Source: Thermophilibacter immobilis (lineage in GTDB: Bacteria > Actinomycetota > Coriobacteriia > Coriobacteriales > Atopobiaceae). From it: a stretch of 64,000 nt of DNA. The notes beneath the pieces were generated by a model. It worked only from the letters and a program-made list of their open reading frames with translations. It made no database searches and was not told the origin of the DNA. Positions 9,124-17,268 of this stretch are shown one piece after another. A program made the translations under genes and the position numbers. The stretch is taken from NCBI RefSeq assembly GCF_015277515.1, contig NZ_CP063767.1:1736001-1800000 (forward strand), read 5' to 3'. Within the stretch, counting starts at the first letter, position 1; the number at the start of each line of letters is the position of its first letter.

Positions 9124-9201
9124 TTATCCAAGGCGCATTCGGCTACCTGCGCCAAGGGGGCTTATCAACAGCGCCTTTCAACTTTGTACATGTTATCAAC
9201 A
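9124..9201 (+). promoter_or_regulatory. Three DnaA-box-like 9-mers upstream of nrdD
   Basis: TTATCCAAG (9124-9132), TTATCAACA (9162-9170) and TTATCAACA (9193-9201) lie in the same orientation, each one or two mismatches from the DnaA box TTATCCACA. The last overlaps the first NrdR box. DnaA control of ribonucleotide reductase genes is known in E. coli (nrdAB). Whether these degenerate sites bind DnaA here is inference. Confidence 0.35.
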
Positions 9202-9244
9202 ACATATTGTGCTAGTTCTCGGATAGGACCACCACAAGTTGTGT
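9197..9244 (+). promoter_or_regulatory. Tandem NrdR box pair
   Basis: Two 16-bp sites at 9197-9212 and 9229-9244, both ending TTGTG, resemble the NrdR consensus acaCwAtATaTwGtgt. The first is strong (CATATTGTG core); the second is weaker (CACAAGTTGTGT). Their starts are 32 bp apart, three helical turns, which is the usual geometry of NrdR box pairs in ribonucleotide reductase promoters. This suggests ATP/dATP-dependent repression of nrdD-nrdG; nrdR itself is not in the window. Confidence 0.75.
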
Positions 9245-9288
9245 CATAGTAGAGAAAAGCAGATAGAGGCACGGTAAAGGGGCTCGCT

Positions 9289-11511
9289 ATGAAAATCATA
9301 AAGCGCAACGGTTCCGAGGTCACGTTCGACGTCATCAAGATCGAGAACGCCATCCGCGCGGCCAACCTCGAGGTGCCCGCTGCCGAGCGCCTCACCGATC
9401 GCGAGATCAAGTTCTCCTCTCTCAACGTCACCGACGAGTGCCTCGAGGCCGGTCACACGGTCACGGTCGAGGAGGTCCAGGACCTCGTCGAGGACCAGCT
9501 CATGGCCCTCGACCACTTTGAGGTGGCCCGTCGCTACATCATCTATCGCTACCTGCAGGGCCAGAAGCGCCAGAAGAACACCACCGACGACAAGATTCTC
9601 TCGCTGATCGAGTGCAACAACGAGGAGGTCAAGCAGGAGAACTCCAACAAGAACCCCACCGTCGTCTCGGTCCAGCGCGACTACATGGCCGGCGAGGTCT
9701 CCAAGGACCTCGCCATGCGCAAGCTGCTGCCCGCCGAGGTCGTCGACGCCCACAACGAGGGCATCATCCACTTCCACGACTCCGACTACTTCGCGCAGCA
9801 CATGCACAACTGCGACCTCATCAACCTCGAGGACATGCTCCAGAACGGCACCGTCATCTCAGGCACGCTCATCGAGCGCCCGCACAGCTTCTCGACGGCC
9901 TGCAACATCGCCACGCAGATCATCGCGCAGGTGGCCTCCTGCCAGTACGGCGGCCAGTCCATCTCGCTCACCCACCTCGCACCGTTCGTGGACGTCTCCC
10001 GCAAGAAGATCCGTCGCCAGGTCGCGGCCGAGATGGAGGCCATCGACGCCCACCCCGGCGAGGAGAAGCTCAACCAGATCGTTGAGAAGCGCCTGCGCGA
10101 GGAGGTCTCGCGTGGCGTCCAGACCATTCAGTACCAGGTCGTCACCCTCATGACCACCAACGGCCAGGCGCCCTTCATCACCGTCTTCATGTACCTCAAC
10201 GAGGCCAACAACGAGCAGGAGAAGGCGGATCTGGCCCTGTGCATCGAGGAGATGCTGCGTCAGCGCTATCAGGGCGTCAAGAACGAGGAGGGCGTCTGGA
10301 TCACGCCGGCCTTCCCCAAGCTCATCTACGTCCTCGAGCCGGACAACGTGGCCGAGGGCACGCCGTACTTCTACCTCACCAAGCTCGCGGCCAAGTGCAC
10401 CGCCCGCCGCATGGTGCCCGACTACATCTCCGAGAAGAAGATGCACGAGTACAAGCTCTCCAAGGGCGAGGTCGAGGGTGAGGGCGACGTCTACACCTGC
10501 ATGGGCTGCCGCTCCTTCCTCACGCCCGACCGCTCGGGCAACGGCTACGACAACGTGGCCAAGGCCGGCAACTACGAGCCGGGCAAGCCCAAGTACTACG
10601 GACGCTTCAACCAGGGCGTCGTGACCATCAACCTGCCCGACGTGGCGCTTTCCGCCAAGGGCGACATGGACCGCTTCTGGGAGATCTTCGACGAGCGCTT
10701 GGAGCTCTGCCACCGCGCCCTGCGCTGCCGCCACGAGCGTCTGCTCGGCACCCTCTCTGACGCCGCGCCGATTCTGTGGCAGTACGGTGCGCTCGCCCGC
10801 CTGGACAAGGGCGAGAGAATCGACAAGCTCCTCTACGGCGGCTACTCCACGATCAGCCTCGGCTACGCGGGCCTCTACGAGTGCGTCAAGGCCATGACCG
10901 GCCACAGCCATACCGACCACGAGGCTACGCCGTTCGCGCTGTCCGTCATGCAGCGCATGAACGACAAGTGCAACGAGTGGAAGGCCGCCGAGAACATCGA
11001 CTACTCGCTCTACGGCACCCCGCTCGAGTCCACGACCTACAAGTTCGCAAAGTGCCTCCAGCGCCGCTTCGGCATCATCGAGGGCATCACGGACAAGGGC
11101 TACATCACCAACAGCTATCACGTCCATGTGAGCGAGGAGATCGACGCCTTCACCAAGCTGCAGTTCGAGAGCGAGTTCCAGCGCCTCTCCCCCGGCGGGG
11201 CCATCTCCTACGTGGAGGTCCCCAACATGCAGGACAACCTCGAGGCCGTCATCTCCGTCATGCAGTACATCTATGACCACATCATGTACGCCGAGCTCAA
11301 CACCAAGAGCGACTACTGCCAGGAGTGCGGCTACGACGGTGAGATCAAAATTGTGGAGGACGACGGCAAGCTCGTCTGGGAGTGCCCCAACTGCGGCAAC
11401 CGCGACCAGTCCAAGATGAACGTGGCCCGTCGCACCTGCGGCTACATAGGCACTCAGTTCTGGAACCAGGGGCGCACGGAGGAGATCAAGGACCGCGTGC
11501 TGCACCTGTAA
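9289..11511 (+). CDS. nrdD: Anaerobic ribonucleoside-triphosphate reductase, large subunit
   Basis: A 740-residue class III enzyme that reduces ribonucleoside triphosphates to deoxy forms using a glycyl radical. An ATP-cone allosteric domain fills about residues 1-90 (IIKRNGSEVTFDVIKIENAI), followed by the catalytic barrel. The C-terminus has a four-cysteine zinc site (CQECGYD and CPNCGN) and the glycyl-radical loop RTCGYIG at about residues 715-721. It needs the NrdG activase, encoded 171 bp downstream. The ATG lies 6 bp after GGGG. Use of this oxygen-sensitive enzyme fits an anaerobic lifestyle, and NrdR boxes precede it. Confidence 0.97.
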   Translation: MKIIKRNGSEVTFDVIKIENAIRAANLEVPAAERLTDREIKFSSLNVTDECLEAGHTVTVEEVQDLVEDQLMALDHFEVARRYIIYRYLQGQKRQKNTTDDKILSLIECNNEEVKQENSNKNPTVVSVQRDYMAGEVSKDLAMRKLLPAEVVDAHNEGIIHFHDSDYFAQHMHNCDLINLEDMLQNGTVISGTLIERPHSFSTACNIATQIIAQVASCQYGGQSISLTHLAPFVDVSRKKIRRQVAAEMEAIDAHPGEEKLNQIVEKRLREEVSRGVQTIQYQVVTLMTTNGQAPFITVFMYLNEANNEQEKADLALCIEEMLRQRYQGVKNEEGVWITPAFPKLIYVLEPDNVAEGTPYFYLTKLAAKCTARRMVPDYISEKKMHEYKLSKGEVEGEGDVYTCMGCRSFLTPDRSGNGYDNVAKAGNYEPGKPKYYGRFNQGVVTINLPDVALSAKGDMDRFWEIFDERLELCHRALRCRHERLLGTLSDAAPILWQYGALARLDKGERIDKLLYGGYSTISLGYAGLYECVKAMTGHSHTDHEATPFALSVMQRMNDKCNEWKAAENIDYSLYGTPLESTTYKFAKCLQRRFGIIEGITDKGYITNSYHVHVSEEIDAFTKLQFESEFQRLSPGGAISYVEVPNMQDNLEAVISVMQYIYDHIMYAELNTKSDYCQECGYDGEIKIVEDDGKLVWECPNCGNRDQSKMNVARRTCGYIGTQFWNQGRTEEIKDRVLHL

Positions 11512-11519
11512 ACTCCTGG

Positions 11520-11593
11520 GACCCGACCGAACGGGCCCAGCGCTCAGACAGTTTGCTACGCAAAAACTCGCGGTGGGCCCGTTCGGTCGGGTC
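11520..11593 (-). repeat. Variable-stem hairpin element, copy A
   Basis: Perfect 20-bp arms at 11520-11539 and 11574-11593 enclose a 34-nt core. Read on the minus strand the core contains CGCGAGTTTTTGCG, then GCAAACTGTCTGAGCG, shared with the elements at 18935, 20417 and 33143, while the arm sequence is different. It begins eight bases after the nrdD stop codon and separates nrdD from nrdG. It could be a REP/REPIN-type palindromic element that also ends or attenuates the transcript. Confidence 0.85.
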
Positions 11594-11682
11594 TGCCGCG
11601 AGACTCTTCTGTACAGCACGGGGCGTTGATCTCCTCCGTGCGCCCCGCTCCAGGCTTCGTCAAGGTTTTTTAAGGACATGAG

Positions 11683-12243
11683 ATGAACTACGCGAATATC
11701 AAATATTGTGATATTGCCAACGGGGTGGGCGTGAGGACGACGCTGTTCGTGTCGGGATGCCGACTGCACTGCCCGTTCTGCTTCAACGAGGAGGCGTGGG
11801 ACTTCTCGGCGGGAAAACCGTTCACGGATGAGGTCGAGGAGAAGATCATGGCGTCGCTCGAGCCGGCGTACGTGAGCGGGCTCTCGGTCCTGGGCGGCGA
11901 GCCCATGGAGCCCGAGAACCAGGAGGGCCTCGTGGGCTTTCTCGAGCGGGTGCGCGACCGGTTTGGGTCCACGAAGTCCATCTGGCTCTACTCGGGGCAC
12001 ACCTTCGAGCAGCTCGCGCCCGGCGGCGCGTGGAACCTCGGGGACGTGACCGACCGCATCCTCGACACGCTCGACGTGCTCGTGGACGGCCCCTTCATGC
12101 AGGAGAACTACGACATCTCCCTGCGCTTTCGCGGCTCATCCAACCAGCGTCTCATCGACGTGCCCGCCACGCTCGAGGCCCCCGACGACGAGGTCGTCTG
12201 GTGGCAGGACGATCCGGTCTTCTCCACGCACGCGATGGACTAG
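11683..12243 (+). CDS. nrdG: Anaerobic ribonucleotide reductase activating protein
   Basis: A 186-residue radical-SAM enzyme. The cluster motif CRLHCPFCF (CxxxCxxC) lies near residue 28, preceded by NGVGVRTTLFVSG, and the glycine-rich SAM-binding stretch VLGGEPMEPEN follows. It generates the glycyl radical on NrdD. AAGGACATGAG precedes the ATG. The gap to nrdD contains hairpin element copy A, so cotranscription would have to read through it. Confidence 0.95.
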   Translation: MNYANIKYCDIANGVGVRTTLFVSGCRLHCPFCFNEEAWDFSAGKPFTDEVEEKIMASLEPAYVSGLSVLGGEPMEPENQEGLVGFLERVRDRFGSTKSIWLYSGHTFEQLAPGGAWNLGDVTDRILDTLDVLVDGPFMQENYDISLRFRGSSNQRLIDVPATLEAPDDEVVWWQDDPVFSTHAMD

Positions 12244-12343
12244 GAGCGGGCAGGCAACGACCACTTTTGGCTCGCTTGCCCCGCGCGCGTCAAGAGGCTA
12301 GGATGGGGCCAAAGCCGGGGCGACCAGAGGAGGTGCCTTCCCC

Positions 12344-12433
12344 ATGAGTGACGGCGACAGTCACAACTTATCGATTCATCAGTCCGAGGGGGAGGCGCCC
12401 GTCGCACGGGAGAGCGAGCGCCGCTGCGCCTAG
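12344..12433 (+). CDS. Short leader ORF upstream of mgtA (29 codons)
   Basis: The ORF starts at an ATG eight bases after GAGGAGGTG, a very strong ribosome binding site for so short a frame, and ends TAG at 12431-12433. The peptide (MSDGDSHNLSIHQSEGE, then APVARESERRCA) is rich in Asp/Glu, Ser and Arg and has no domain. An intrinsic terminator begins 22 bases after its stop and the mgtA start follows. Known enterobacterial mgtA leaders encode Pro- or acid-rich peptides that make translation Mg2+-sensitive. A similar role here is inference from position, RBS and acidity only. Confidence 0.5.
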   Translation: MSDGDSHNLSIHQSEGEAPVARESERRCA

Positions 12434-12455
12434 CTTGTAGCATGCGCACCCCCGA

Positions 12456-12481
12456 GGGCTGCCCCATGGGTAGCCCTTTTT
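12456..12481 (+). terminator. Intrinsic terminator / candidate attenuator upstream of mgtA
   Basis: Stem GGGCTGCCC (12456-12464) and GGGTAGCCC (12468-12476), nine pairs with one G-U, a three-base loop CAT, and then TTTTT at 12477-12481. It lies between the leader ORF and mgtA, 27 bases before the ATG at 12509, so it would block mgtA unless read through. This is the layout of transcription attenuation. Confidence 0.8.
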
Positions 12482-12508
12482 GTTCTCCCGGGAATGCGAG
12501 GTGGCGCA

Positions 12509-15238
12509 ATGCTTCTGACCACCCTCCTCTCGCGCACCCCAACGCGCGCGAGCAAGAACCAGAGCCAGCGCACGACCGTCTCCGGGCGCTCATGGCTGCA
12601 GCACGTGGCCGAGCTCTCCGGTGCCGAGGTCCTCGACGAGCTCGGGGCCCACCCGCGCGGGCTCGCCGCCGACGAGGTCGACGCCATGCGCTCCTTCTGG
12701 GGCGAGAACCGCATGGCCCACACCGAGCGTCCGGCGCTGCCCCGTCGCGTGCTCGGTGCCTTTGCCGACCCCTTCACCTACATCCTCGTCGTCATCGCCA
12801 TCGTGTCCGTGCTCACGGACTGGGCCTTCGCCGAGGCGTCCCAGCGCAGCCTCACCACGCCCGCGATCATCGGCCTCATGGTGCTCATCTCGGGCGTTCT
12901 GCGCTTCGTCCAGAACGAGCGCAGCGGCAACGCCGCCGCCGCCCTGGCCGAGATGATCGAGACCACCTGCAACGTCGAGCGCGAGGGCGCCGGCCGCGCC
13001 GAGGTCCCCCTCGACGAGATCGTGGTCGGAGACGTCGTGCACCTCTGCTCCGGCGACATCGTCCCCGCCGACCTGCGCATCCTCACGGCACGCGACCTCT
13101 TTGTGAGCCAGTCGTCGCTCACGGGGGAGTCCGCGCCGGTCGAGAAGCGCGCGGCGGCCACCGAAGGCGATGCCGCCGACGCGACCGTGACCGACCTCGA
13201 GAGCCTCGTGTTTCTCGGCAGCACGGTGATCTCGGGAACCGCCACCGGGGTCGTGGTGGCCACCGGCGAGCGCACCCTGTTCGGCGAGGCCGCCGGCTCC
13301 CTCGGCCCCATGGCCACCGCGCGCCAGACCTCGTCGGATGCGGGCATCGCCGCCACGAGCCGCCTGCTCGTGGGGCTCATGGTCGTCATGGTACCCGCGG
13401 TGTTCCTGATCTCGGGCCTCACCAAGGGCGACTGGCTCGCCGCGCTGCTCTTCTCGTTGGCCGTGGCCGTGGGCCTCACGCCCGAGATGCTGCCGATGCT
13501 CGTGACCGTCTGCCTGGGCAAGGGTGCCGTCGACCTCTCCGGGGACCGGGTCATCGTCAAGCGCCTCGACGCGATCTCGGACTTGGGGGCCATGGACGTG
13601 CTCTGCTGCGACAAGACCGGAACCCTGACCGAGGACCGCGTCATCTTGGAGCGCCACCTCGACGTGCGGGGCAACAGGGACGTGCGCGTGCTGCGCGCCG
13701 CCTTTCTCAACAGCTTCTTCGAGACCGGCGTCAAGAACCTCATCGACTCCGCCATCATCCGCCGTGCGCTCGAGGAGGACGAGGACGCCGAGGAGCTCTG
13801 CGGGCGTTACACCCTTGTCGACGAGCTCCCCTTCGACTTCGAGCGCCGGCGTCTGAGCGTCGTGGTGGGAGACGAGGCGGGCCGCACCCGCATGATCTGC
13901 AAGGGGGCCATCGAGGAGATTCTCTCCGTCTGCAGCCAGGTCGAGCTCGACGCAATCCGCGAGCCGCTCACGCCCGAGCTCGAGCGCACGGTCATGGCGC
14001 GCGCCGCGGGCCTCTCCGAGCGGGGCATGCGCGTGCTGGGCGTCGCCCTCAAGGACGACCCGGCCGGGGCCGACCGGCTCACCACCGCCGACGAGAAGGA
14101 CATGGTCCTCGTGGGCTACCTCGCGTTTCTGGACCCGCCCAAGGAGACGGCGGCGAAGGCGGTCAGGGCGCTGGCCGAGCACGGGGTGTCGACGAAGGTC
14201 CTGACCGGGGACTCTTCGCGCGTGGCCGTCTACGTGTGCGAGACCATAGGCATCCCCGTTGAGGGCGTGCTCACGGGCTCCGAGGTCGAGGCCATGGACG
14301 ACGCCGAGCTCACCAGCCGCGTGGAGCGGACCTCGGTCTTTGCCAAGCTGGCACCGGCGAGCAAGGCGCGCGTCGTGAGCACCCTGCGCGACCTCGGGCA
14401 CGTCGTGGGCTTCATGGGTGACGGCGTGAACGACGCGGCCGCGATGGGAGCCTCCGACTGCGGCGTCTCCGTGGACTCCGCCGTCGACGTGGCTCGCGAG
14501 GCCGCCGACGTCATCTTGCTCGAGAAGGACCTCATGGTTCTCGAGCGTGGCATCGTCTGCGGGCGCCGCACGCTGGCCAACATGTTCAAGTACGTGAAGA
14601 TGACCGTGAGCTCCAACTTCGGCAACATCATCTCGGTGATCGTGGCCGCGACCCTGCTGCCGTTTCTGCCCATGGGACCGGTCCAGCTGCTCCTTCTGAA
14701 CCTCATCTACGACCTCACCTGCACGGCGCTGCCCTGGGACGGCGTCGACGACGAGCTCGTGCGCGGCCCACGCGTGTGGGACAGCTCATCCGTCAAGAGC
14801 TTCATGTTCTGGATGGGGCCCGTGAGCTCGCTGTTCGACATCCTCACGTTTGTCGCACTCTTCTTCTGGATCTGCCCTGCGGTGACGGGTGGGACCTGGG
14901 GCACCCTCGATGCCACGGGACAGGTCGTCTTCGTGGCCGTGTTCCAGTCCGGCTGGTTCGTCGAGAGCATGTGGTCGCAGACGCTCGCCGTCCACCTCAT
15001 GCGCACGGCGCGTCGCCCGTTTCTGGACAGCCGCGCCGCGGCGCCGCTCACCGTGCTAGGGCTCGCGGGAATCGCGCTGGCCACCGTGCTGCCGTTCACG
15101 CCCGTTGCCGCCGCGCTCGACTTCGCGGCGCTGCCCGCGAGCTACTTTGCGCTGCTCGCCGGGGTCGTCGTGGGCTACGTCTGCGTCCTGGCGCTCGTCA
15201 AGCACCTCTACGTCCGCCGCCACGGGGAGTTCCTGTAG
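12509..15238 (+). CDS. mgtA: Magnesium-translocating P-type ATPase (MgtA-like)
   Basis: A 909-residue P3B-type cation ATPase of the inner membrane, importing Mg2+. It has the actuator motif TGES (SLTGESAPVE), the phosphorylation motif DKTGTLTED with the aspartate at about residue 368, the hinge GDGVNDAAAMGASDCGVSVDSA, and about ten membrane helices (four before the P domain, six after). The membrane sequence GLTPEMLPMLV matches the MgtA/MgtB group. The ATG at 12509 with GAGGTGG four bases upstream is preferred over the in-frame ATG at 12494. The leader ORF and terminator upstream suggest attenuation control. No match to the known M-box riboswitch was recognised. Confidence 0.92.
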   Translation: MLLTTLLSRTPTRASKNQSQRTTVSGRSWLQHVAELSGAEVLDELGAHPRGLAADEVDAMRSFWGENRMAHTERPALPRRVLGAFADPFTYILVVIAIVSVLTDWAFAEASQRSLTTPAIIGLMVLISGVLRFVQNERSGNAAAALAEMIETTCNVEREGAGRAEVPLDEIVVGDVVHLCSGDIVPADLRILTARDLFVSQSSLTGESAPVEKRAAATEGDAADATVTDLESLVFLGSTVISGTATGVVVATGERTLFGEAAGSLGPMATARQTSSDAGIAATSRLLVGLMVVMVPAVFLISGLTKGDWLAALLFSLAVAVGLTPEMLPMLVTVCLGKGAVDLSGDRVIVKRLDAISDLGAMDVLCCDKTGTLTEDRVILERHLDVRGNRDVRVLRAAFLNSFFETGVKNLIDSAIIRRALEEDEDAEELCGRYTLVDELPFDFERRRLSVVVGDEAGRTRMICKGAIEEILSVCSQVELDAIREPLTPELERTVMARAAGLSERGMRVLGVALKDDPAGADRLTTADEKDMVLVGYLAFLDPPKETAAKAVRALAEHGVSTKVLTGDSSRVAVYVCETIGIPVEGVLTGSEVEAMDDAELTSRVERTSVFAKLAPASKARVVSTLRDLGHVVGFMGDGVNDAAAMGASDCGVSVDSAVDVAREAADVILLEKDLMVLERGIVCGRRTLANMFKYVKMTVSSNFGNIISVIVAATLLPFLPMGPVQLLLLNLIYDLTCTALPWDGVDDELVRGPRVWDSSSVKSFMFWMGPVSSLFDILTFVALFFWICPAVTGGTWGTLDATGQVVFVAVFQSGWFVESMWSQTLAVHLMRTARRPFLDSRAAAPLTVLGLAGIALATVLPFTPVAAALDFAALPASYFALLAGVVVGYVCVLALVKHLYVRRHGEFL

Positions 15239-15292
15239 GGATGCCGGGGGACGGGATCCGCAACAAGAAGGCGACCAGACGGGCGAGAGGCC

Positions 15293-16501
15293 CTACGCGT
15301 TGAAGACGTGCGTGTCGAGTCGCCTGAACGCCTCCTGCACGCGCGCGAGCGGCAGCGCGAGGTTCACGCGCACGTGACAGGGGCCGTGAAAGGCCCGGCC
15401 GTCCTGCCAGTCCACGCCCACGCGCCAGGCCGCATGCTCGAGCCAGTCGATGTCGCGCCCGTGGGCCCGACACCACTCGGTGCAGTCAAGGAACAGCATG
15501 TAGGTACCCTGGGGCCTGCTCACGCGCACCCCCTCGAAGTGCTCGGCCACAAAGTCGCAGGCCCAGTCCACGTTGCCCGCGATGACCTGGTTGAGCTCGT
15601 CGAGCCACGCGCGCCCCTCGCTGCCGTACGCACCGATAAGGGCGTGCATGGAAAGCACGTTCATCGAGTTGTAGTGCGACTTGGCGGCCTTGGCGCACAC
15701 GCGGTCGCGCAGGTAGTCGTCGTAGATGACGTGATAGCTGCCTATGAGGCCCGCGAGGTTGAAGGTCTTGCTCGGCGCGTAGAGGGCCACCGTGCGTCGA
15801 CGGGCGTCCTCGCTCACGCTCTGCGTGGGCGTGTGGCGCACGCCCGGGCGCACGATGTCGGACCAGATCTCGTCCGAGATGACCACGCAGTCGTACTTTC
15901 GATAGAGCTCCAGGGCCCGCTCGATCTCCCAGCGCTCCCAGACGCGCCCGCAGGGGTTGTGCGGCGAACAGAACACCGCAACGTGGATGTGATTCTCGGC
16001 GAGCCTTCGCTCCATGTCCTCGTAGTCCATGCGCCACGTGCCGTCGGCGTCGAGCACGAGCGGCGAGAGCACGATCTTATAGCCGTTGCCCTCGATGCTG
16101 TGCGTGAAGCCGATGTAGGTGGGGCTATGCAGCAGCACGGCATCGCCCGGAGCGGCGAAGGCCGTGAGCGCGGAGATCACCCCGCCGAGCACGCCGTTCT
16201 CGTACCCGATGTGCTTGGCCTCGAGGCCATCGACGCCGTTGCGGTCCTGCTGCCAGTCAATGATGGCCTGGTAGTACTCGTCGCGCGGATTGAAGTACCC
16301 AAAGGCCGGATGCTGGACTCGCTCGACGATGGCCCGCGTGATCGAGGGGGCCGTGGGAAAGTTCATGTCAGCTATCCACATGGGGATGGGGTCGAAGCCC
16401 TCGTCGGGAAGCTCGGGAGCCGAGCCACCGGTGCCGAGCGCATCCAGCGCGATGGCGTCCTTGCCGCGACGCTCCATGATGGAGATAAAGTCATAGGCCA
16501 C
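15293..16501 (-). CDS. MalY/PatB-family PLP aminotransferase (cystathionine beta-lyase-like)
   Basis: A 402-residue fold-type I PLP enzyme. PIPMWIADMNFPTAPSI near residue 40 is typical of the MalY/PatB group, with the Asn-Pro block FCSPHNPCGRVW, the Asp/Tyr region VVISDEIWSDIV, and the PLP-lysine motif ALYAPSKTFNLAGLIGSY. Relatives cleave cystathionine or other C-S bonds; some transaminate. A GTG start at 16499-16501 is chosen because AGAGGAG sits six bases upstream and translation begins MAYDFISIMERRG; the frame is open further upstream to 16645. It is divergent from the VOC protein gene. Confidence 0.9.
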   Translation of the reverse strand: MAYDFISIMERRGKDAIALDALGTGGSAPELPDEGFDPIPMWIADMNFPTAPSITRAIVERVQHPAFGYFNPRDEYYQAIIDWQQDRNGVDGLEAKHIGYENGVLGGVISALTAFAAPGDAVLLHSPTYIGFTHSIEGNGYKIVLSPLVLDADGTWRMDYEDMERRLAENHIHVAVFCSPHNPCGRVWERWEIERALELYRKYDCVVISDEIWSDIVRPGVRHTPTQSVSEDARRRTVALYAPSKTFNLAGLIGSYHVIYDDYLRDRVCAKAAKSHYNSMNVLSMHALIGAYGSEGRAWLDELNQVIAGNVDWACDFVAEHFEGVRVSRPQGTYMLFLDCTEWCRAHGRDIDWLEHAAWRVGVDWQDGRAFHGPCHVRVNLALPLARVQEAFRRLDTHVFNA

Positions 16502-16637
16502 GTGCGCTCCTCTCTGGTCGCCCCTTGGGCGGCTGGTCCGTGTTCCCTTGGCATCATAGCCGACCGTTATGCCCCGAGACGACACTACAATCAAGCGAAA
16601 CGCAACCTCTCGGCAACCCCTAGACGAAAAGAGGACC

Positions 16638-17021
16638 ATGCACATCGAACATGCCGCACTCTACGTCCGCGACCTCAAGGGCGCACGAGACTTTTTTGTC
16701 CGCTACTTCGAGGCAGTCGTGGGCCCGCTCTATCACAATCCGAGGATGGGTTTTCGCTCGTACTTCCTGAGCCTGGACGAGGGTGCCCGCCTCGAGCTCA
16801 TGTGCAGGCCCGAGCTCGCTGATGGCGAGAAGGATCTGCTACAGGTGGGCTGGGCCCACCTTGCCGTGAGCCTTGGCAGCCCCGACGAGGTGAATCGCCT
16901 GACCGCGCATCTAGCCGCCGACGGCTATGAGGTCACAAGCGGCCCGCGCACCACCGGGGACGGATACTACGAGAGCTGCGTTCTGGGCCCCGAGGACATC
17001 CCAATCGAGCTCACGGTCTAA
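16638..17021 (+). CDS. VOC-superfamily (glyoxalase-like) protein
   Basis: A 127-residue protein of the vicinal-oxygen-chelate fold: MHIEHAALYVRDLKGARDFF at the start, a central FRSYFLSLDEGARLELM, a WAHLAVSL strand after the linker, and a C-terminal GDGYYESCVLGPEDIPIEL ending with the usual metal-site glutamate. His at residue 5 and the His/Glu positions are kept, so metal binding is plausible. The substrate is unknown; related small proteins are often annotated as glyoxalase or lactoylglutathione-lyase-like. The ATG at 16638 has AGAGGACC before it; the longer frame from 16569 lacks a site. Confidence 0.85.
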   Translation: MHIEHAALYVRDLKGARDFFVRYFEAVVGPLYHNPRMGFRSYFLSLDEGARLELMCRPELADGEKDLLQVGWAHLAVSLGSPDEVNRLTAHLAADGYEVTSGPRTTGDGYYESCVLGPEDIPIELTV

Positions 17022-17037
17022 CGCAAATCACTCTCTT

Positions 17038-17261
17038 CGGGTTTGGGTTCGCAGACGAGCCGCCCTCTCTCTGGCTTCCTCTAAAAATGCAGGTCAGCGA
17101 CGCACTGAAAAAGTTACAAACCCCACAAATGAAAAAAGTGAACCCAAACCCATTTCGGGGTTTGGGTCCGCTTTCTGGTCGCTCTGCGAGAGGCCGTGAT
17201 CTCAACCTGTGCTTTTCTCGGGAGCGCACCCCGATTCGTCTCCACGAGGAACCCAAACCCG
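17038..17261. repeat. Four alternating inverted copies of a GGGTTTGGGT motif
   Basis: The motif occurs at 17038-17050 (+), 17140-17151 (-), 17157-17169 (+) and 17249-17261 (-). These form two hairpin-capable units with loops of 89 and 79 nt, and a tight hairpin across 17140-17169. The block fills the space between the convergent VOC gene and leuB. It may serve as a bidirectional terminator or be two copies of a small palindromic element; the loop sequences show little similarity by eye. Confidence 0.7.
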
Positions 17262-17268
17262 AAAGGGC

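Noticed and set aside
9859-12000. 713-codon open frame on the minus strand opposite nrdD/nrdG
   Set aside because: It is a shadow of nrdD and nrdG; the sequence is Val/Leu/Gly-rich without motifs.
12244-12508. M-box (ykoK) magnesium riboswitch
   Set aside because: None of the conserved M-box sequence blocks was recognised; only a leader ORF and a simple terminator are seen.
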